Of a stretch of 64,000 nucleotides of DNA, positions 52,028-62,897 are shown in pieces. Numbering within the stretch: position 1 is the stretch's first letter; every line of letters begins with the position of its first letter. The stretch comes from Naumovozyma dairenensis CBS 421 (lineage: Eukaryota; Ascomycota; Saccharomycetes; Saccharomycetales; Saccharomycetaceae). The notes beneath the pieces are model-generated. The model did not search any database. It had not been told where the DNA came from and saw only the letters and a list, made by a program, of their open reading frames with translations. A program made the translations under genes and the position numbers. The stretch spans positions 372,001 to 436,000 of the forward strand of contig NC_016481.1 in the NCBI RefSeq assembly GCF_000227115.2, written 5' to 3'.

Positions 52028-53661
52028 TCATTTGACAGATTTCAAAGTCTTCTCAACGAATATTATAAAGCAGGCTGTAAGCACACATGATGTGGCAAAG
52101 ATCTCATCAAACCAGTCATCTATTGCTACGTTAGGAACTGTGAACTTCTCACCTAGCAATTCACGTAATTTGGTGGAGACATCGAATGGTAAATTAGATC
52201 GTACCATTAACGTTGTGGCAATAACATAGATACCGGTCAATTCCGATACAATGAGATTCTTAATGATCGATGGAGCCTTATGCACTAATTTTGATTTATA
52301 AGTAGGAAGTTCATTTACAGTCTCATTATCCTGCATTGCAAACATTGCTAGAACTTGTAATCTTATTGGTAAAAGCTCTAACAGATATGAAATTGTCATA
52401 TTAACAGTCGACAGAGAACATATAAATAAAGATGTCGAAAGAAGTAACGATATCTGCCTTGTTAACGAGTCTAAGTCATGTTGATAATTGAAGCGAAAAA
52501 GGAATATATCCAGAATATTGGCAAAGGTTACAGCCAACGGATCGGAACTACCTTTTTGATCATAGTAGTCTGCACTCATGGGATCTAATGGATTTGTTAT
52601 CCTTCTGGTTATCATATATGGTATCCTCAGCAGGAATGTGTTCAAAATTTTGTAGACACAGTAGATTATGAAACCTACCTCGAAGATTTGCCTTAAAAGA
52701 CGAATGTTTCTCGGTTTACGCAATAATGCTTCCAAGCTCCCAACTTCCAGTTGATAATATCCAACTAATTCCATTAGTTGTGTTCTTTCAAAGTTAGTTG
52801 TTGGTATAGCGGTTTGATTTTTCAGAAGTTCAATACGACCGATATTTTCATTAATGCTATAAAGATAAATTTTCAATTTTTCCTTGATATCTTCATCTGT
52901 AGCCCAGATTACAAATCTTTGATTTATTCTATCATCTACTGATGGGACCAAGGTGCTTTTATTTTTATTTCGAATCACATATTTCCTCCATACATATAAA
53001 AATGTGTAGTACGTTGTTGTCACAGTCGCAATCCCTGAAAGAATGGCCATTAAAGTTACACCTGCAATAGATAGTTTTGTCAAAATATTCCTTGTATAGT
53101 GGAATGGTCCCACATCAATAAACACCAGTATTAATATCAAAAATAGCATAATCGACGTTGTAATAATAACCAATCTATCAATATCAAATCTATCGTTAAA
53201 AAACTTGTTTAGTAAAGATAATAATATTAGAAATGGTTGACATAATATTAACACCAATGCCAAGGATGCTGACACCATCGGCCATAAAAAATTCGTAACA
53301 AAGTCAGCTGAGCTGTTCTCAATAGTAGCGGCCTTTATTTGCCATAGAACTATTTCAACAGTAAGGACATAACATACAATTGCTAATGAAAAAATAACTC
53401 TAATATATTTTACTATTTTATTTGAGGAAAAGCAATATTCAGTGTAAAACTTTTCAAGAAACGTGTTACTATCAGCGGCACCATTATGCACCAGAGTCTT
53501 GTTCGAAGTCCGATACATATTTGCAAACAAATCATCTTTTTAGTTGGTGGAGAAATGCTATTAAAGAGAAACCCCAATTTGAACCATAATATTCGATAAG
53601 ACCAACGATATACCACAAATGCTGTTAATGATATTGTTATGAGACTCAAAATTTCGTACAT
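52028..53661 (-). CDS. YHR078W: YHR078W orthologue, multi-pass membrane protein, frame broken by one base
   Basis: The protein resembles S. cerevisiae YHR078W (552 residues), a polytopic protein of unknown function that appears related to the Golgi pH regulator family. The ATG at 53661 opens a frame with one membrane segment and the sequence GFLFNSISPPTKK; the rest, from about 53536 (DDLFANMYRTSNK) to 52028, lies in another frame with about eight membrane segments. The switch falls at five A on the minus strand (53537-53541). One more A would join both parts into about 544 residues, close to the S. cerevisiae length. Neither part alone looks complete. A sequencing slip is the simplest cause. 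It converges with IRE1. Confidence 0.85.
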
Positions 53662-54179
53662 TTTCTTCAAATCCAGTGTAGGGTTATGTTCCCTCAATTA
53701 GCATGCCTCCAAGTTGGACAATGGATTAAGACCTGAGTAGTACAAGTCTCAGGCTGTATAATAAGCAATTAAACTATTGCTATTCTGATCAAACAGTCCG
53801 TCATTTGATCAACTCGTATTTTGCAATACTGAGGCTCTATTTTACTTCTTGATTACTTCATTATTGTTTACTTTTCATAGTTTTTACATCTGAAATATTA
53901 CCCTGATATCAGGTCTGTTTAGGTTGTTTTAAATTTCAAATGGATAAGCCCTAACATACTTATAGTCAATTCGTGCAGCCCTAAAAGTAACATTTTAGCA
54001 CATTTCAATAATCAAAGTGATGGATATTTGTATAAACTTTCTAGACTTCGATAATTGCCAAGTAGAAGTTGGGAGAGAAAAGGAAAGGCAGCTATCAAGT
54101 ACAGTTCTTGAGCACAAAAGCTGATATTCATTGTTTTAAGAAACAGCTTACCCTTCTGTCCAAAATTATTCTCAAAACT
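53662..54179. other. divergent promoter of YHR078W and NMD2
   Basis: About 520 bases between the two starts. No gene and no clear motif seen. Confidence 0.55.
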
Positions 54180-57100
54180 ATGGACGTATGTGATTGATAT
54201 CATCGGTTCATTTTGCACAAAGCAACAAAATTCCCCATTTATTATGAAGAGCACCTAATACTAACCCTCATTTCATTAATCTTATCACATCATTGTTTTG
54301 TGAGCTCTTTTATTTATTATTTCTATTTAAGAGTTCCGAGCCTATACTTGTGATTCGTTGCGTTCCCTTCAAATAAATATAGAATTTGAGAAGAAAAGAA
54401 CTACATGAATTGAATACTAGAGCATGGGCTGGTGAGGAAGTCTATCAATTGAAAAGCCAGAAATTGGACTCCAGTATAAAAAGAAATACCGGGTTTATTA
54501 AAAAACTGAAGAAAGGGTTTGTCAAAGAATCTACTCCATCTTTATTGAAAGAACTATCAGAACTTTCGCTTGAAAAATATCTATCAGAAGTTATTGCTAC
54601 AGTAAACGAAGTTTTATATTCCATTTCCAATAAAAATGATGACATCATTTCTGCTGTAGAAATAATAAGTGCGCTACATCAAAGATTCAATCAAAGATTT
54701 ACTTGTGAGTTATTTCAATTGTTTTTGAATAATTTTGAAAACCCAACGATTGAAAAAAGCACTGAAAAAGAAGAATTACTGAGGATTACTAGGCTTAAGG
54801 CAAAAACTAACATATTAACAGAACTATATCTTGTTGGTGTCTTTACGTCATTAGAGAACACTAACTCGAAAGATGCCTTGCCTGCCTATTTACAAAGGAA
54901 AGTCCGTAGAAAAGAGCCTATTATATTTAGTGTTTTAAAGGAAAATTTGAACTATAGATTCAAGCTGGGATATACCACTATACTAGCAACATCATTTATT
55001 AAACGATATCCTATGTTGATAGAAAATGAAGATACGCCGTTGGACGATATTATCTACGATACAACATTAAAGGCTTCCCTTCAGACCTTATTTAAAGTCT
55101 TTTCAGAAGCAGTTTTCACAAGAACAAAAGATTTAAATAAACAAATCAATAAATTAACCAAAGCACATCAAAAATGTCAAATACGAACAGGTAAATCTAC
55201 GGATGAATATAGTGAAGAACGTGATGGTTTAGTTCCGATTTTTGACAGATTTAAAATTGCATCTGATACTTTTGCTGAGTTCTTCAAAATTGAACCTCTA
55301 AACTTGGAGAATGTTAATGACGTAAATGAATCTTTAGATGAAGCTAACACGGCACCTATTGTGGCCAACGCTGGTTCATCGATTGCCGAAAAACTATGGG
55401 AAAACGAAGAAGTTCGAAAGTTTTATGAAGTGTTACCAAGTATCGATGAAATTGTAGAACAGTCAAAGAAAGAAAATAAAATCGGAACTGCAGACCAAAT
55501 TAACTCCTTTTTCCATAGCTTGGATAAAATTGACACAAAAGAAGAAATTGATCAAATATCTATAGACTATTGGACGAGTGGGATTGATAACAAAGCGACA
55601 AGAAATAGATTATTAAAATTTTTCATTGAAACTCAAGATTGGAGTAAGATTAAAGTATACGCTCGTTTCTTGGCAACTACAAATAAATATCTACCTGAAG
55701 TAACAGAAGAATTTATCAAATATTTGGATAATGGTTTTCGGAGTCAGTTACATTCAAATAGAATTAACGTTAAAAATATCATTTTCTATAGCGAAATGAT
55801 GAAATTCATGTTAATCCCATCATTTATGATATTCCATAAAATTCGATCTTTAATCTTAAATATGCTTATTCCCAATAATATCGAAATTTTAACAGTGTTT
55901 TTGGAACATTCTGGTAAGTTCTTAATTAACAAGCCTGAACTGAAACCACAAATGGAAAAGATGGTACAATTAATCCAAGAGAAGAAAAGGGATAGACAAT
56001 TGAATTTAAACACCAAGAGTGCTTTGGAAAATATTATGGCATTACTTTATCCACCATCAATGAAATCATTAAATGTTGACAAAAAGGAGTATACACCGGA
56101 GCAGCAATTCTTCCGTATCCTAATTAGAAGTGAATTATCAAACATTGATCCAAGGTATGCAATTAAGATACTTCGAAAGGCGCACTGGGAAAATCCAGAA
56201 ACAACTAGGACTTTATTTTCTTTATTTACCAAACCAGGGAAGATAAATTATCAAAATTTGCCGACAATGGCCAAATTATTGAATGGGTTATTTACCTACC
56301 ATAGAGAATTTATTATAAAATGTATTGATCAGATCTTAGAGAATATCGAAGGTGGATTAGAGACGAATCTTTATGCTGAAAATAGACATAGAGTAGCAAA
56401 TGTGAAATATCTAACGGAAATTTTTAATATGGAAATGATTAAATCTGATGTTTTATTAGCCAAATTATATCAAATTTTACAATTTGGGCATCAAAATGGT
56501 CAACCCAATCCTTTCTCCTTGAATGAGTTGGACCCTCCAGATAATTATTTTAGAATCCAATTAACAACTACTGCACTGCTAAGTCTGAAAAGGTTCCCAA
56601 GTACTTTGCTTAAGAAATTGAAGATATTTCTACCATTTTTTGATTATTACATTTTCACGAAAAATCAACCACTACCTAAGGAAGTCGAATTTAGAATCAT
56701 TGAATCCCTTGATAATTTGGATACCTTAGGTAAGATCAAGTTCAACAGATCAGGGTCTCTATATGAAAGTGCTCAAAAGTTAGGAACTCTCGTGAGAAAA
56801 GTAACACCAGGAACTAAAAATAACAAGAAAGAGACATCGGTGAGGGGTGATTCTATGGTCCAAGTTTTTAAGAATGCCAGATTGCAAAATATGTCCGAGG
56901 ATAAGGATACTGGAGAAAGTGCAGGTGATTCTGAAGAAGAGGAAGAAGAAAATGATGAAGGTATTGAATTTCCTGATGATTCTGACGACGAAGCTACTTT
57001 GAACATTAACGATGATGAGGATACAGAGAGGGTAAGAGATCTTCACGGTGGTTCAGAAGGAGAAGAGAGCGGGGAGAATGATTCAAGCTCAGAATCTAAT

Positions 57101-57619
57101 GACACAGACGACGACAACGACGACAGTGATGACGGAAGCAATGAAGATGAAAGTGATAAAGAAGAAGATTTTAGAGATATCGATGCAGATAGAAATGCAG
57201 AATTGAAGAGAATGTATGGAGAATATAAGAAAAAATTGAAAGCAGAAGAGGAAAGAAAAGTTGAAGATGAATTGGAGAAACAATTTAAACAAATTTTACA
57301 AGAATCAATGGAAACGCGGAAAACTGAAAAGAGTTCAGGAGGGAAAATTCCAATGATCGGAAATATTCCTAATAAACAAGATATCATACCAATTGCTACG
57401 AAGGATAATGACATTGCAAGACAACCAGCATATGTTTCTGAGAAACCGAATAAAGTAAAGTTTACATTCTTGGCAAGATCAGGTAAAAAGACCCAATCAA
57501 GACAATTGGAGCTGCCAACCAATATTAAGTTTGTTTCTGATGTCCTCGAGGAAGAGGAAAGATTAAAGTCAGAAAGAGAAAAAATTAGGAAAATTGTTTT
57601 ACAACGTTCGTTTGATTAA
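54180..57619 (+). CDS. NMD2: Nmd2/Upf2, nonsense-mediated mRNA decay factor (spliced)
   Basis: Two exons, 54180-54185 (ATGGAC) and 54383-57619, give 1080 residues starting MDNLRRKELHELNTRAW; S. cerevisiae Nmd2 (YHR077C, 1089 residues) starts MDDGRKKELHDLNTRAW and also has an intron just after the start. The protein holds three MIF4G-type helical regions (about 25-220, 400-560, 590-790), a long Asp/Glu-rich stretch (about 845-940) and a C-terminal region that binds Upf1. It bridges Upf1 and Upf3 on mRNAs with early stop codons. Without splicing, the ATG runs only five codons to a TGA. Confidence 0.94.
54186..54382 (+). other. NMD2: NMD2 intron
   Basis: The 197-base intron has donor GTATGT (54186-54191), perfect branch site TACTAAC (54259-54265) and acceptor TAG (54380-54382), the first TAG or CAG after the branch site although 118 bases away. 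Phase is 0. The first exon codes only Met-Asp. The unspliced message would itself be a decay substrate, as in S. cerevisiae. Confidence 0.9.
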
Positions 57620-57943
57620 AACAGGAAATTAAATAGGTTGTCCTTTAAAAGTGTTTCCTTCGATCTAGTGGAGATATTTGTCTCTTGGATTCTAAAGTTG
57701 GAGTAAGGTTAGGTATATCTGATGCTGTTGCTATTATAATAAAGTCGTAGAAGGTACAGTCTAGTTCCTCCTCCATTAATACTGTCATGGTCATTGTCGA
57801 ATATACTATGCTTATTACTAGTGTTTTAAGAATATAATAATATGTTATTAATATCGCTCCACATATTTACATACATATATAAAAAGATTATATAATACAC
57901 GATATGTACGTAAAGTTACCAGTCTTACTTGTTTGTTGGACGT
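57620..57943. other. NMD2-PTC7 convergent 3' region
   Basis: Both genes end into this AT-rich spacer of 324 bases. No gene is supported. Confidence 0.6.
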
Positions 57944-59101
57944 TCATTCCACTTTGACTAGAACTACTGTAATATCATCTTCCTTCCCACCTTTATATAG
58001 CCTTCCAGTTAATCTTGAATATTCTTGAGAGAATACACTTGGATAATCTGGATCTTTACTTAAGTTGACAACTTTTGAAACAAAATCTTTCGTCATTGCA
58101 TTTAGTTCTTTACTAGTTGATAGTTTCTCTGAGTTATCCTTTAAGAATAAACTTATATCATCTGTGGAGATATTATCCGTAACACCATCAGTAGCTAAAA
58201 TAACAATATCATTCTGGGACAATTGGAAAGAATACTCATCTACATCAGCCGGTGTATTTCTAATGTACGATGTACCCTTCAAACGAGCTTCTTCAAGCAA
58301 ATGTTTGGGAATAATTGATAATTGGTATGGTGCATTGAATCCAACAGTTTGGAACTTTGTTTGAAAGACTAATTTATAATTTCTAAACACACCACACCAT
58401 GAATCACCTAAATTTGCTACATTTAAAGTACCATTTTTTTGGAAATGGGCCACGATAGAAGTTGTTCCACCGACTTCAACAATCTTATCATTTTGAATTT
58501 TTTCAAACGCAACATCCATAAGATCCTTAGGAGAAATCACATCCGAGTATTTTTGATTCTTAGATGATACTAAAGTCGCAGTGGCTAATTGGTCCATTGC
58601 TCTACAAAGCTCTCTTGAGATAGCGCTTGAATCATAGTTTCTTTCTGCCCAACCGCCTACACCATCTGCTACACCGGCGTAAACGTCGTTAGAATCAATG
58701 GAAGCGATGAAGAAATTATCTTCTCCCGTAGGAGACATTAAAGAATCTTTTAAATTCTTATATATTTGATCATCTCTATCCTTTGGTTGATATGCAACGA
58801 ACGTTTTATAATTGAGTGGAGATGATGAGACTTCTGATCCATTTGCATTTGTCGAATTTGAGTAGTTATTATGCGAGTAATAGGACGACGAAGATGTAGA
58901 AAAGAAAGATTTCCTTCTAGCTAATTGTGGGAATAATGGCTTCCATGTAGAAGTTGAATGGAATGGAGATTCTGGGAATTGTATTAGTAACCAATGAGCA
59001 AGTAACGATAAAAGAAGCAATGCTATGGCAAACCGCGTGAACATACTGGAAGAAAATACCGAGGCACCTCTTAGGGATCTTAGACCAGAGGAAACAAACA
59101 T
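57944..59101 (-). CDS. PTC7: Ptc7, PP2C-type phosphatase with optional in-frame intron
   Basis: Type 2C protein phosphatase motifs are present: ADGVGGWAE (Asp146-Gly147, unspliced numbering), GDSWCGVF, ATDGVTDN and EDDITVVLV. The whole region reads as 385 codons. A 75-base in-frame intron (58972-59046) can also be removed, giving 360 residues. The retained form contains a hydrophobic helix (about residues 24-41) coded by the intron; the spliced form keeps an Arg/Ser-rich, import-like N-terminus. In S. cerevisiae (YHR076W) spliced Ptc7 is mitochondrial, where it activates the coenzyme Q enzyme Coq7, and the unspliced form sits in the nuclear envelope. The same dual output is expected here. Confidence 0.94.
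   Translation of the reverse strand: MFVSSGLRSLRGASVFSSSMFTRFAIALLLLSLLAHWLLIQFPESPFHSTSTWKPLFPQLARRKSFFSTSSSSYYSHNNYSNSTNANGSEVSSSPLNYKTFVAYQPKDRDDQIYKNLKDSLMSPTGEDNFFIASIDSNDVYAGVADGVGGWAERNYDSSAISRELCRAMDQLATATLVSSKNQKYSDVISPKDLMDVAFEKIQNDKIVEVGGTTSIVAHFQKNGTLNVANLGDSWCGVFRNYKLVFQTKFQTVGFNAPYQLSIIPKHLLEEARLKGTSYIRNTPADVDEYSFQLSQNDIVILATDGVTDNISTDDISLFLKDNSEKLSTSKELNAMTKDFVSKVVNLSKDPDYPSVFSQEYSRLTGRLYKGGKEDDITVVLVKVE
58972..59046 (-). other. PTC7: PTC7 in-frame intron encoding a membrane segment
   Basis: On the minus strand the donor is GTATGT (59046-59041), a branch-like TACTAAT lies at 58989-58983, and the acceptor is CAG ending at 58972. Length is 75 bases, divisible by three, with no stop. 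It encodes 24 whole residues, mostly Leu, Ile, Ala and Phe, that form a membrane helix. Joining after base 1 of codon 19 creates a Lys codon and keeps the frame. Confidence 0.85.
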
Positions 59102-59666
59102 TGATACTGGTCAGCTTTATTTTTAATCCGTTTCGTTATCTTTCAATTCCCATTTGAGATTATTATTCATCATCATCATCCTCATTCATTCAAGTTTCTT
59201 CACTGCTTCTTGTTTGTTTCATATTGAACAAACTTCAAAACGATAGAAATCCGCTTCGTGTGAAACAAACGAGAAACATAAAAAGTTCCCAACATGAAAT
59301 TCATGATGAAACAAAATGACAATTGTAAAAAGAAGACGAAACTAGGATAAATCATATCATGATCGGTAGTTTATGATAGCCTCAGCTTCATGGGATTTAT
59401 CTAGTAAATGTCGAAACAAAATTGAGACAGTTTTTGAGACTGTTCAATTTTAGCACTGGTTTAGGATCATAATGATTTGAGCTTATATATAAGCCAGAAC
59501 ATGCTACGTCCCGTGCATTGCCCATCCCATCGGATGTAGTATTGAGATGGTTTCTTTTGTAATAAATTCTTAGTACTTTCAAGATTCTTGGTCTCCAACA
59601 ACCTCAATTTCAACCTAAGACATTGAACCCAATATTTCTATACAGCCAGTAGATCACGTCAAAACT
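59102..59666. other. divergent promoter of PTC7 and an unrecognised gene
   Basis: About 565 bases without a supported gene. No motif I can defend. Confidence 0.55.
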
Positions 59667-60965
59667 ATGTCTCATCTGCCAATTTATACACACCGTGCTC
59701 CTGCCTCAACTTCTACATCAACCAAGATTAAACGATTAAGTGCTACCGATATATCCATACGAGAAGAAGCTGAGCCGTGTGAATTACATGATCGATTATT
59801 TTGTGCAATATGTCAAGCTGCTAATGAAGAAAAGATGAATCAAGTATTGAAAAGATCAATTTCCTATAATGCTGTGAATAATGTGAAAAAGAGAACATCC
59901 ATTACTAATCTTCATAGAACCTTATCTCAGACAAGTTGTTACAGTATAGGCTCTTTACAATCGAAGCAAGATCTAACTAGTGAGCCATTCAACGAATTTT
60001 TAGATTATCTTGTCAATGATAATTATGTCAGTAAGGCAAATTTAGTATGGGAAAATTTACCCAAGGAAACAAGAGATATTTTTGTTGCTAAGGCTATGGC
60101 CAAGAATAAACACAAAGATCAGGCTCGACAAATCCACCCAGATATCATTGAATTACTGCAAAGTCAAAAGCAGAATCCACACAGGAAGGTACATACATCG
60201 ACTTGGAGGAATCGCAAGTCCGATTATATGCAGCTGTTTTCGGATCATCCAAAGGATATTCCCAATAGAAGGGCTCAAAACATAACTGAAATACTGAATC
60301 AATTCTGTGCATATGATTTAACTGATTCTGAGAGGGAATATATAATACACAAACTTAAAGCCCGACAGCAAAAACCTCCAGAAGAGGAGGAAGGGAAAAG
60401 ATGTACCAACACAGTGGAAGAGAATATATTTCTTGCACATCACCAATTCAAAGACAAGACCAAAGACACTTCTGTTGCAGACCCATACCTAAAAGAGATT
60501 ACTGAAAAGATAAATCAATTGAATAGTATCATGCAACGACTGGAAAAATTCTCTCCAGCAACAACTCCAATAACGGCGGATGCAGATCTTTCTCTAGGAA
60601 GTACACCGACTAGTCCTATGTTTTCATCTGGACCGTCAACGACCGCAACTACTTCCGACCATATACCGATACCATCCTCACTGACAAGCCCTCTTCAAGC
60701 TCAAGCATCTACAAAGGTGACGCAGAAATCTAAACTATTATCTCATCCAACCCGATCATTAGGTACTCGAACTGAAACTTCCAGCAAACACCATAATAAC
60801 ACTGAGAAGAAGGAGAACTTCTTCGATATGCTTGCTCTTAAGTCCAAGAGATTTATGGGTCGGTTTAAACACAAGAAACCGACAAAGCTTGATTTGTATA
60901 GAAAACCAAATCCTGATATTAGAGTATTCGTGAATCCATCGGCAAACAAAAAACAAAACTCGTGA
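59667..60965 (+). CDS. unrecognised protein with an HMG-box-like segment
   Basis: This 432-residue frame has no counterpart between PTC7 and PPE1 in S. cerevisiae, and I do not recognise it. Normal codon use and a clean ATG support a real gene. It is basic and Ser/Thr-rich. Cys38, His41, Cys46 and Cys49 form a compact CELH...CAIC cluster that could bind zinc. Residues 107-160 (FNEFLDYLV, VWENLPKETRDIFVAKAM, KNKHK, HPDI) follow the spacing of hydrophobic, Trp, Lys-His and Pro residues of an HMG box, in divergent form. A heptad-like segment lies near 278-298. The C-terminus is Lys/Arg-rich. There is no signal peptide or membrane helix. A nuclear role is inference only. Confidence 0.75.
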   Translation: MSHLPIYTHRAPASTSTSTKIKRLSATDISIREEAEPCELHDRLFCAICQAANEEKMNQVLKRSISYNAVNNVKKRTSITNLHRTLSQTSCYSIGSLQSKQDLTSEPFNEFLDYLVNDNYVSKANLVWENLPKETRDIFVAKAMAKNKHKDQARQIHPDIIELLQSQKQNPHRKVHTSTWRNRKSDYMQLFSDHPKDIPNRRAQNITEILNQFCAYDLTDSEREYIIHKLKARQQKPPEEEEGKRCTNTVEENIFLAHHQFKDKTKDTSVADPYLKEITEKINQLNSIMQRLEKFSPATTPITADADLSLGSTPTSPMFSSGPSTTATTSDHIPIPSSLTSPLQAQASTKVTQKSKLLSHPTRSLGTRTETSSKHHNNTEKKENFFDMLALKSKRFMGRFKHKKPTKLDLYRKPNPDIRVFVNPSANKKQNS

Positions 60966-61457
60966 TCATATGTTGATACACATATAACATTGCATATCTA
61001 TATACTATATAATAAATGTATTGTAAATGACGAGAATACGAAACATAATTCATACGCATTTTTATGGCATATATATTTCGATAGGAACTAAAAGATATAC
61101 AGAGGTAACACCTCCTTGTTAGAATTAGATGACGAATATTTACGATAATATTACAAATATGCAAAACCCTGTAAGGAAATGGCCTTGTACATTGCGTAGA
61201 ATCAGTTGAGTTGCTTTTATTGATTGTAAAAATGTAAATTAGTTTAGTCAATGTGACGCACTTTTATGTACTCTCGGGGTAGACCTTATGTAAGGTCAGG
61301 TTGAAGTCAAGAAACCTGCTGATGAAAAAAAGTATACAAATCTACAAAAAGATGTATTCACGAAGGCAGTCAAGGGGCTAGTGCTTGAGAGTCAATATCC
61401 AATTCTTCTTTTCCATTTTCAGGATTGTAAATACAAAAAAATATATCTATATTACAG
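60966..61457. other. intergenic region before PPE1
   Basis: About 490 AT-rich bases between two plus-strand genes. No gene or defensible motif. Confidence 0.55.
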
Positions 61458-62681
61458 ATGAGTCAAGATTTACGCAGGAAGTTAATTTTAAAACAATTAG
61501 ACAAACTAAATAACAACGAAGAAATACCCAATTCGAATTTAGATACTCTGGGACAATTACCTTCCTTCCCTAAAAAAAGTATTAGTAAAGAAAAACAACA
61601 TACACGAAACTTAAAAAATGATGCCCTCCAATTACCTTCCTGGAAAGATTTCTTCACGAAGAATGAAGTGGTGACCCTTAAAGATCGGAATTTCCAATTT
61701 AATACTTATTTCACTCTACCAACCTCCCATAAGAACAACTCCGTTACATACAGCGAGAATCTGACTACTTCATCCAGTACCGCAGACTGTACAATACCCA
61801 TATATATCTTTCATCACGGTGCTGGATCTTCTGGATTATCATTTGCAAATCTAGCAAAAGAAGTCTATGAGCGCTCAAGCGGTAAATGTGGTTGTTTCTC
61901 ATTCGATGCAAGAGGACATGGGAAAACAGTACCAATAGATCCTACTAAACCTATCTCTTATGGGAGGGAAATTTTTGTTCAAGATTTTAAATCCCTTATA
62001 ACTTGGTTTTATCAAACCCAACTCATAGAAATCTTTAGTTCAAAACAAAATGAAAAGAAACATATATCATTAATATTGGTGGGTCATTCATTAGGCGGAA
62101 GCATATGTACCTTTGTCCACCCATCTTTGGACAAGATGATAAGATCGCATGTTTTAGGAGTTGCCATGTTCGATATTGTGGAAGAAGCTGCCATTTTAGC
62201 ATTAGAAAAGGTAGATCATTTCTTGAAAAATACACCAAACGCTTTCAACTCTTATGAAGATGCTATTGGTTGGTATATGAAACATAAACTATCAAGGACC
62301 AAAACAAGTGCAGAAATTGCTGTCCCATCTTTATTTGCTCCAGTAGAGGGTGATACAAGCCAAGTTACTAGGATTACAAATTTGAAAGACTTTAGTCCTT
62401 ATTGGAGTACATGGTTTACAGACTTATCGCACTCTTTTGTCACCTTACCAACTGCAAAGTTATTAATATTAGCAGGAGATGATAGATTAGATAAAGAATT
62501 GATTATTGGTCAGATGCAAGGGAAATACCAACTTGTTGTATTTCAAGATTCAGGGCATTTCATTCAAGAGGATTCTCCGATGAAAACGGCTCTTACTTTA
62601 CTGGAATTCTGGAAGAGAAATGACAATACTAACGTTATAATAAAGTCAAACTGGGGATCTAGCACAAACAAAAATCAATGA
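61458..62681 (+). CDS. PPE1: Ppe1, protein phosphatase 2A methylesterase
   Basis: The 407-residue alpha/beta hydrolase matches S. cerevisiae Ppe1 (YHR075C, 400 residues). It removes the methyl ester from the C-terminal Leu of PP2A catalytic subunits, opposing Ppm1. The oxyanion segment HHGAGSSG lies near residue 120, the nucleophile elbow GHSLGG has Ser211, and the catalytic His367 is in DSGHFIQED. The Asp of the triad is probably in FDIVEEAA, as in mammalian PME-1. The ATG at 61458 gives the family length. The gene converges with QNS1. Confidence 0.94.
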   Translation: MSQDLRRKLILKQLDKLNNNEEIPNSNLDTLGQLPSFPKKSISKEKQHTRNLKNDALQLPSWKDFFTKNEVVTLKDRNFQFNTYFTLPTSHKNNSVTYSENLTTSSSTADCTIPIYIFHHGAGSSGLSFANLAKEVYERSSGKCGCFSFDARGHGKTVPIDPTKPISYGREIFVQDFKSLITWFYQTQLIEIFSSKQNEKKHISLILVGHSLGGSICTFVHPSLDKMIRSHVLGVAMFDIVEEAAILALEKVDHFLKNTPNAFNSYEDAIGWYMKHKLSRTKTSAEIAVPSLFAPVEGDTSQVTRITNLKDFSPYWSTWFTDLSHSFVTLPTAKLLILAGDDRLDKELIIGQMQGKYQLVVFQDSGHFIQEDSPMKTALTLLEFWKRNDNTNVIIKSNWGSSTNKNQ

Positions 62682-62897
62682 AGAACTTGAATCTCTAGTA
62701 GACATATATATAGAGGAATTGATCCATCTACAATAGTTAGTAATACCTTAATTAATGTGAATAACGAATATATCTATATATCCTGTAGAGAAACGTAAAG
62801 TACTTAGAAAATGTTATTAATACATCATTTCCAGAAATATATGTTGTTAACAATAATAAAATGTCTGCCACACTATTATTACGCGAAGCACAAGATT

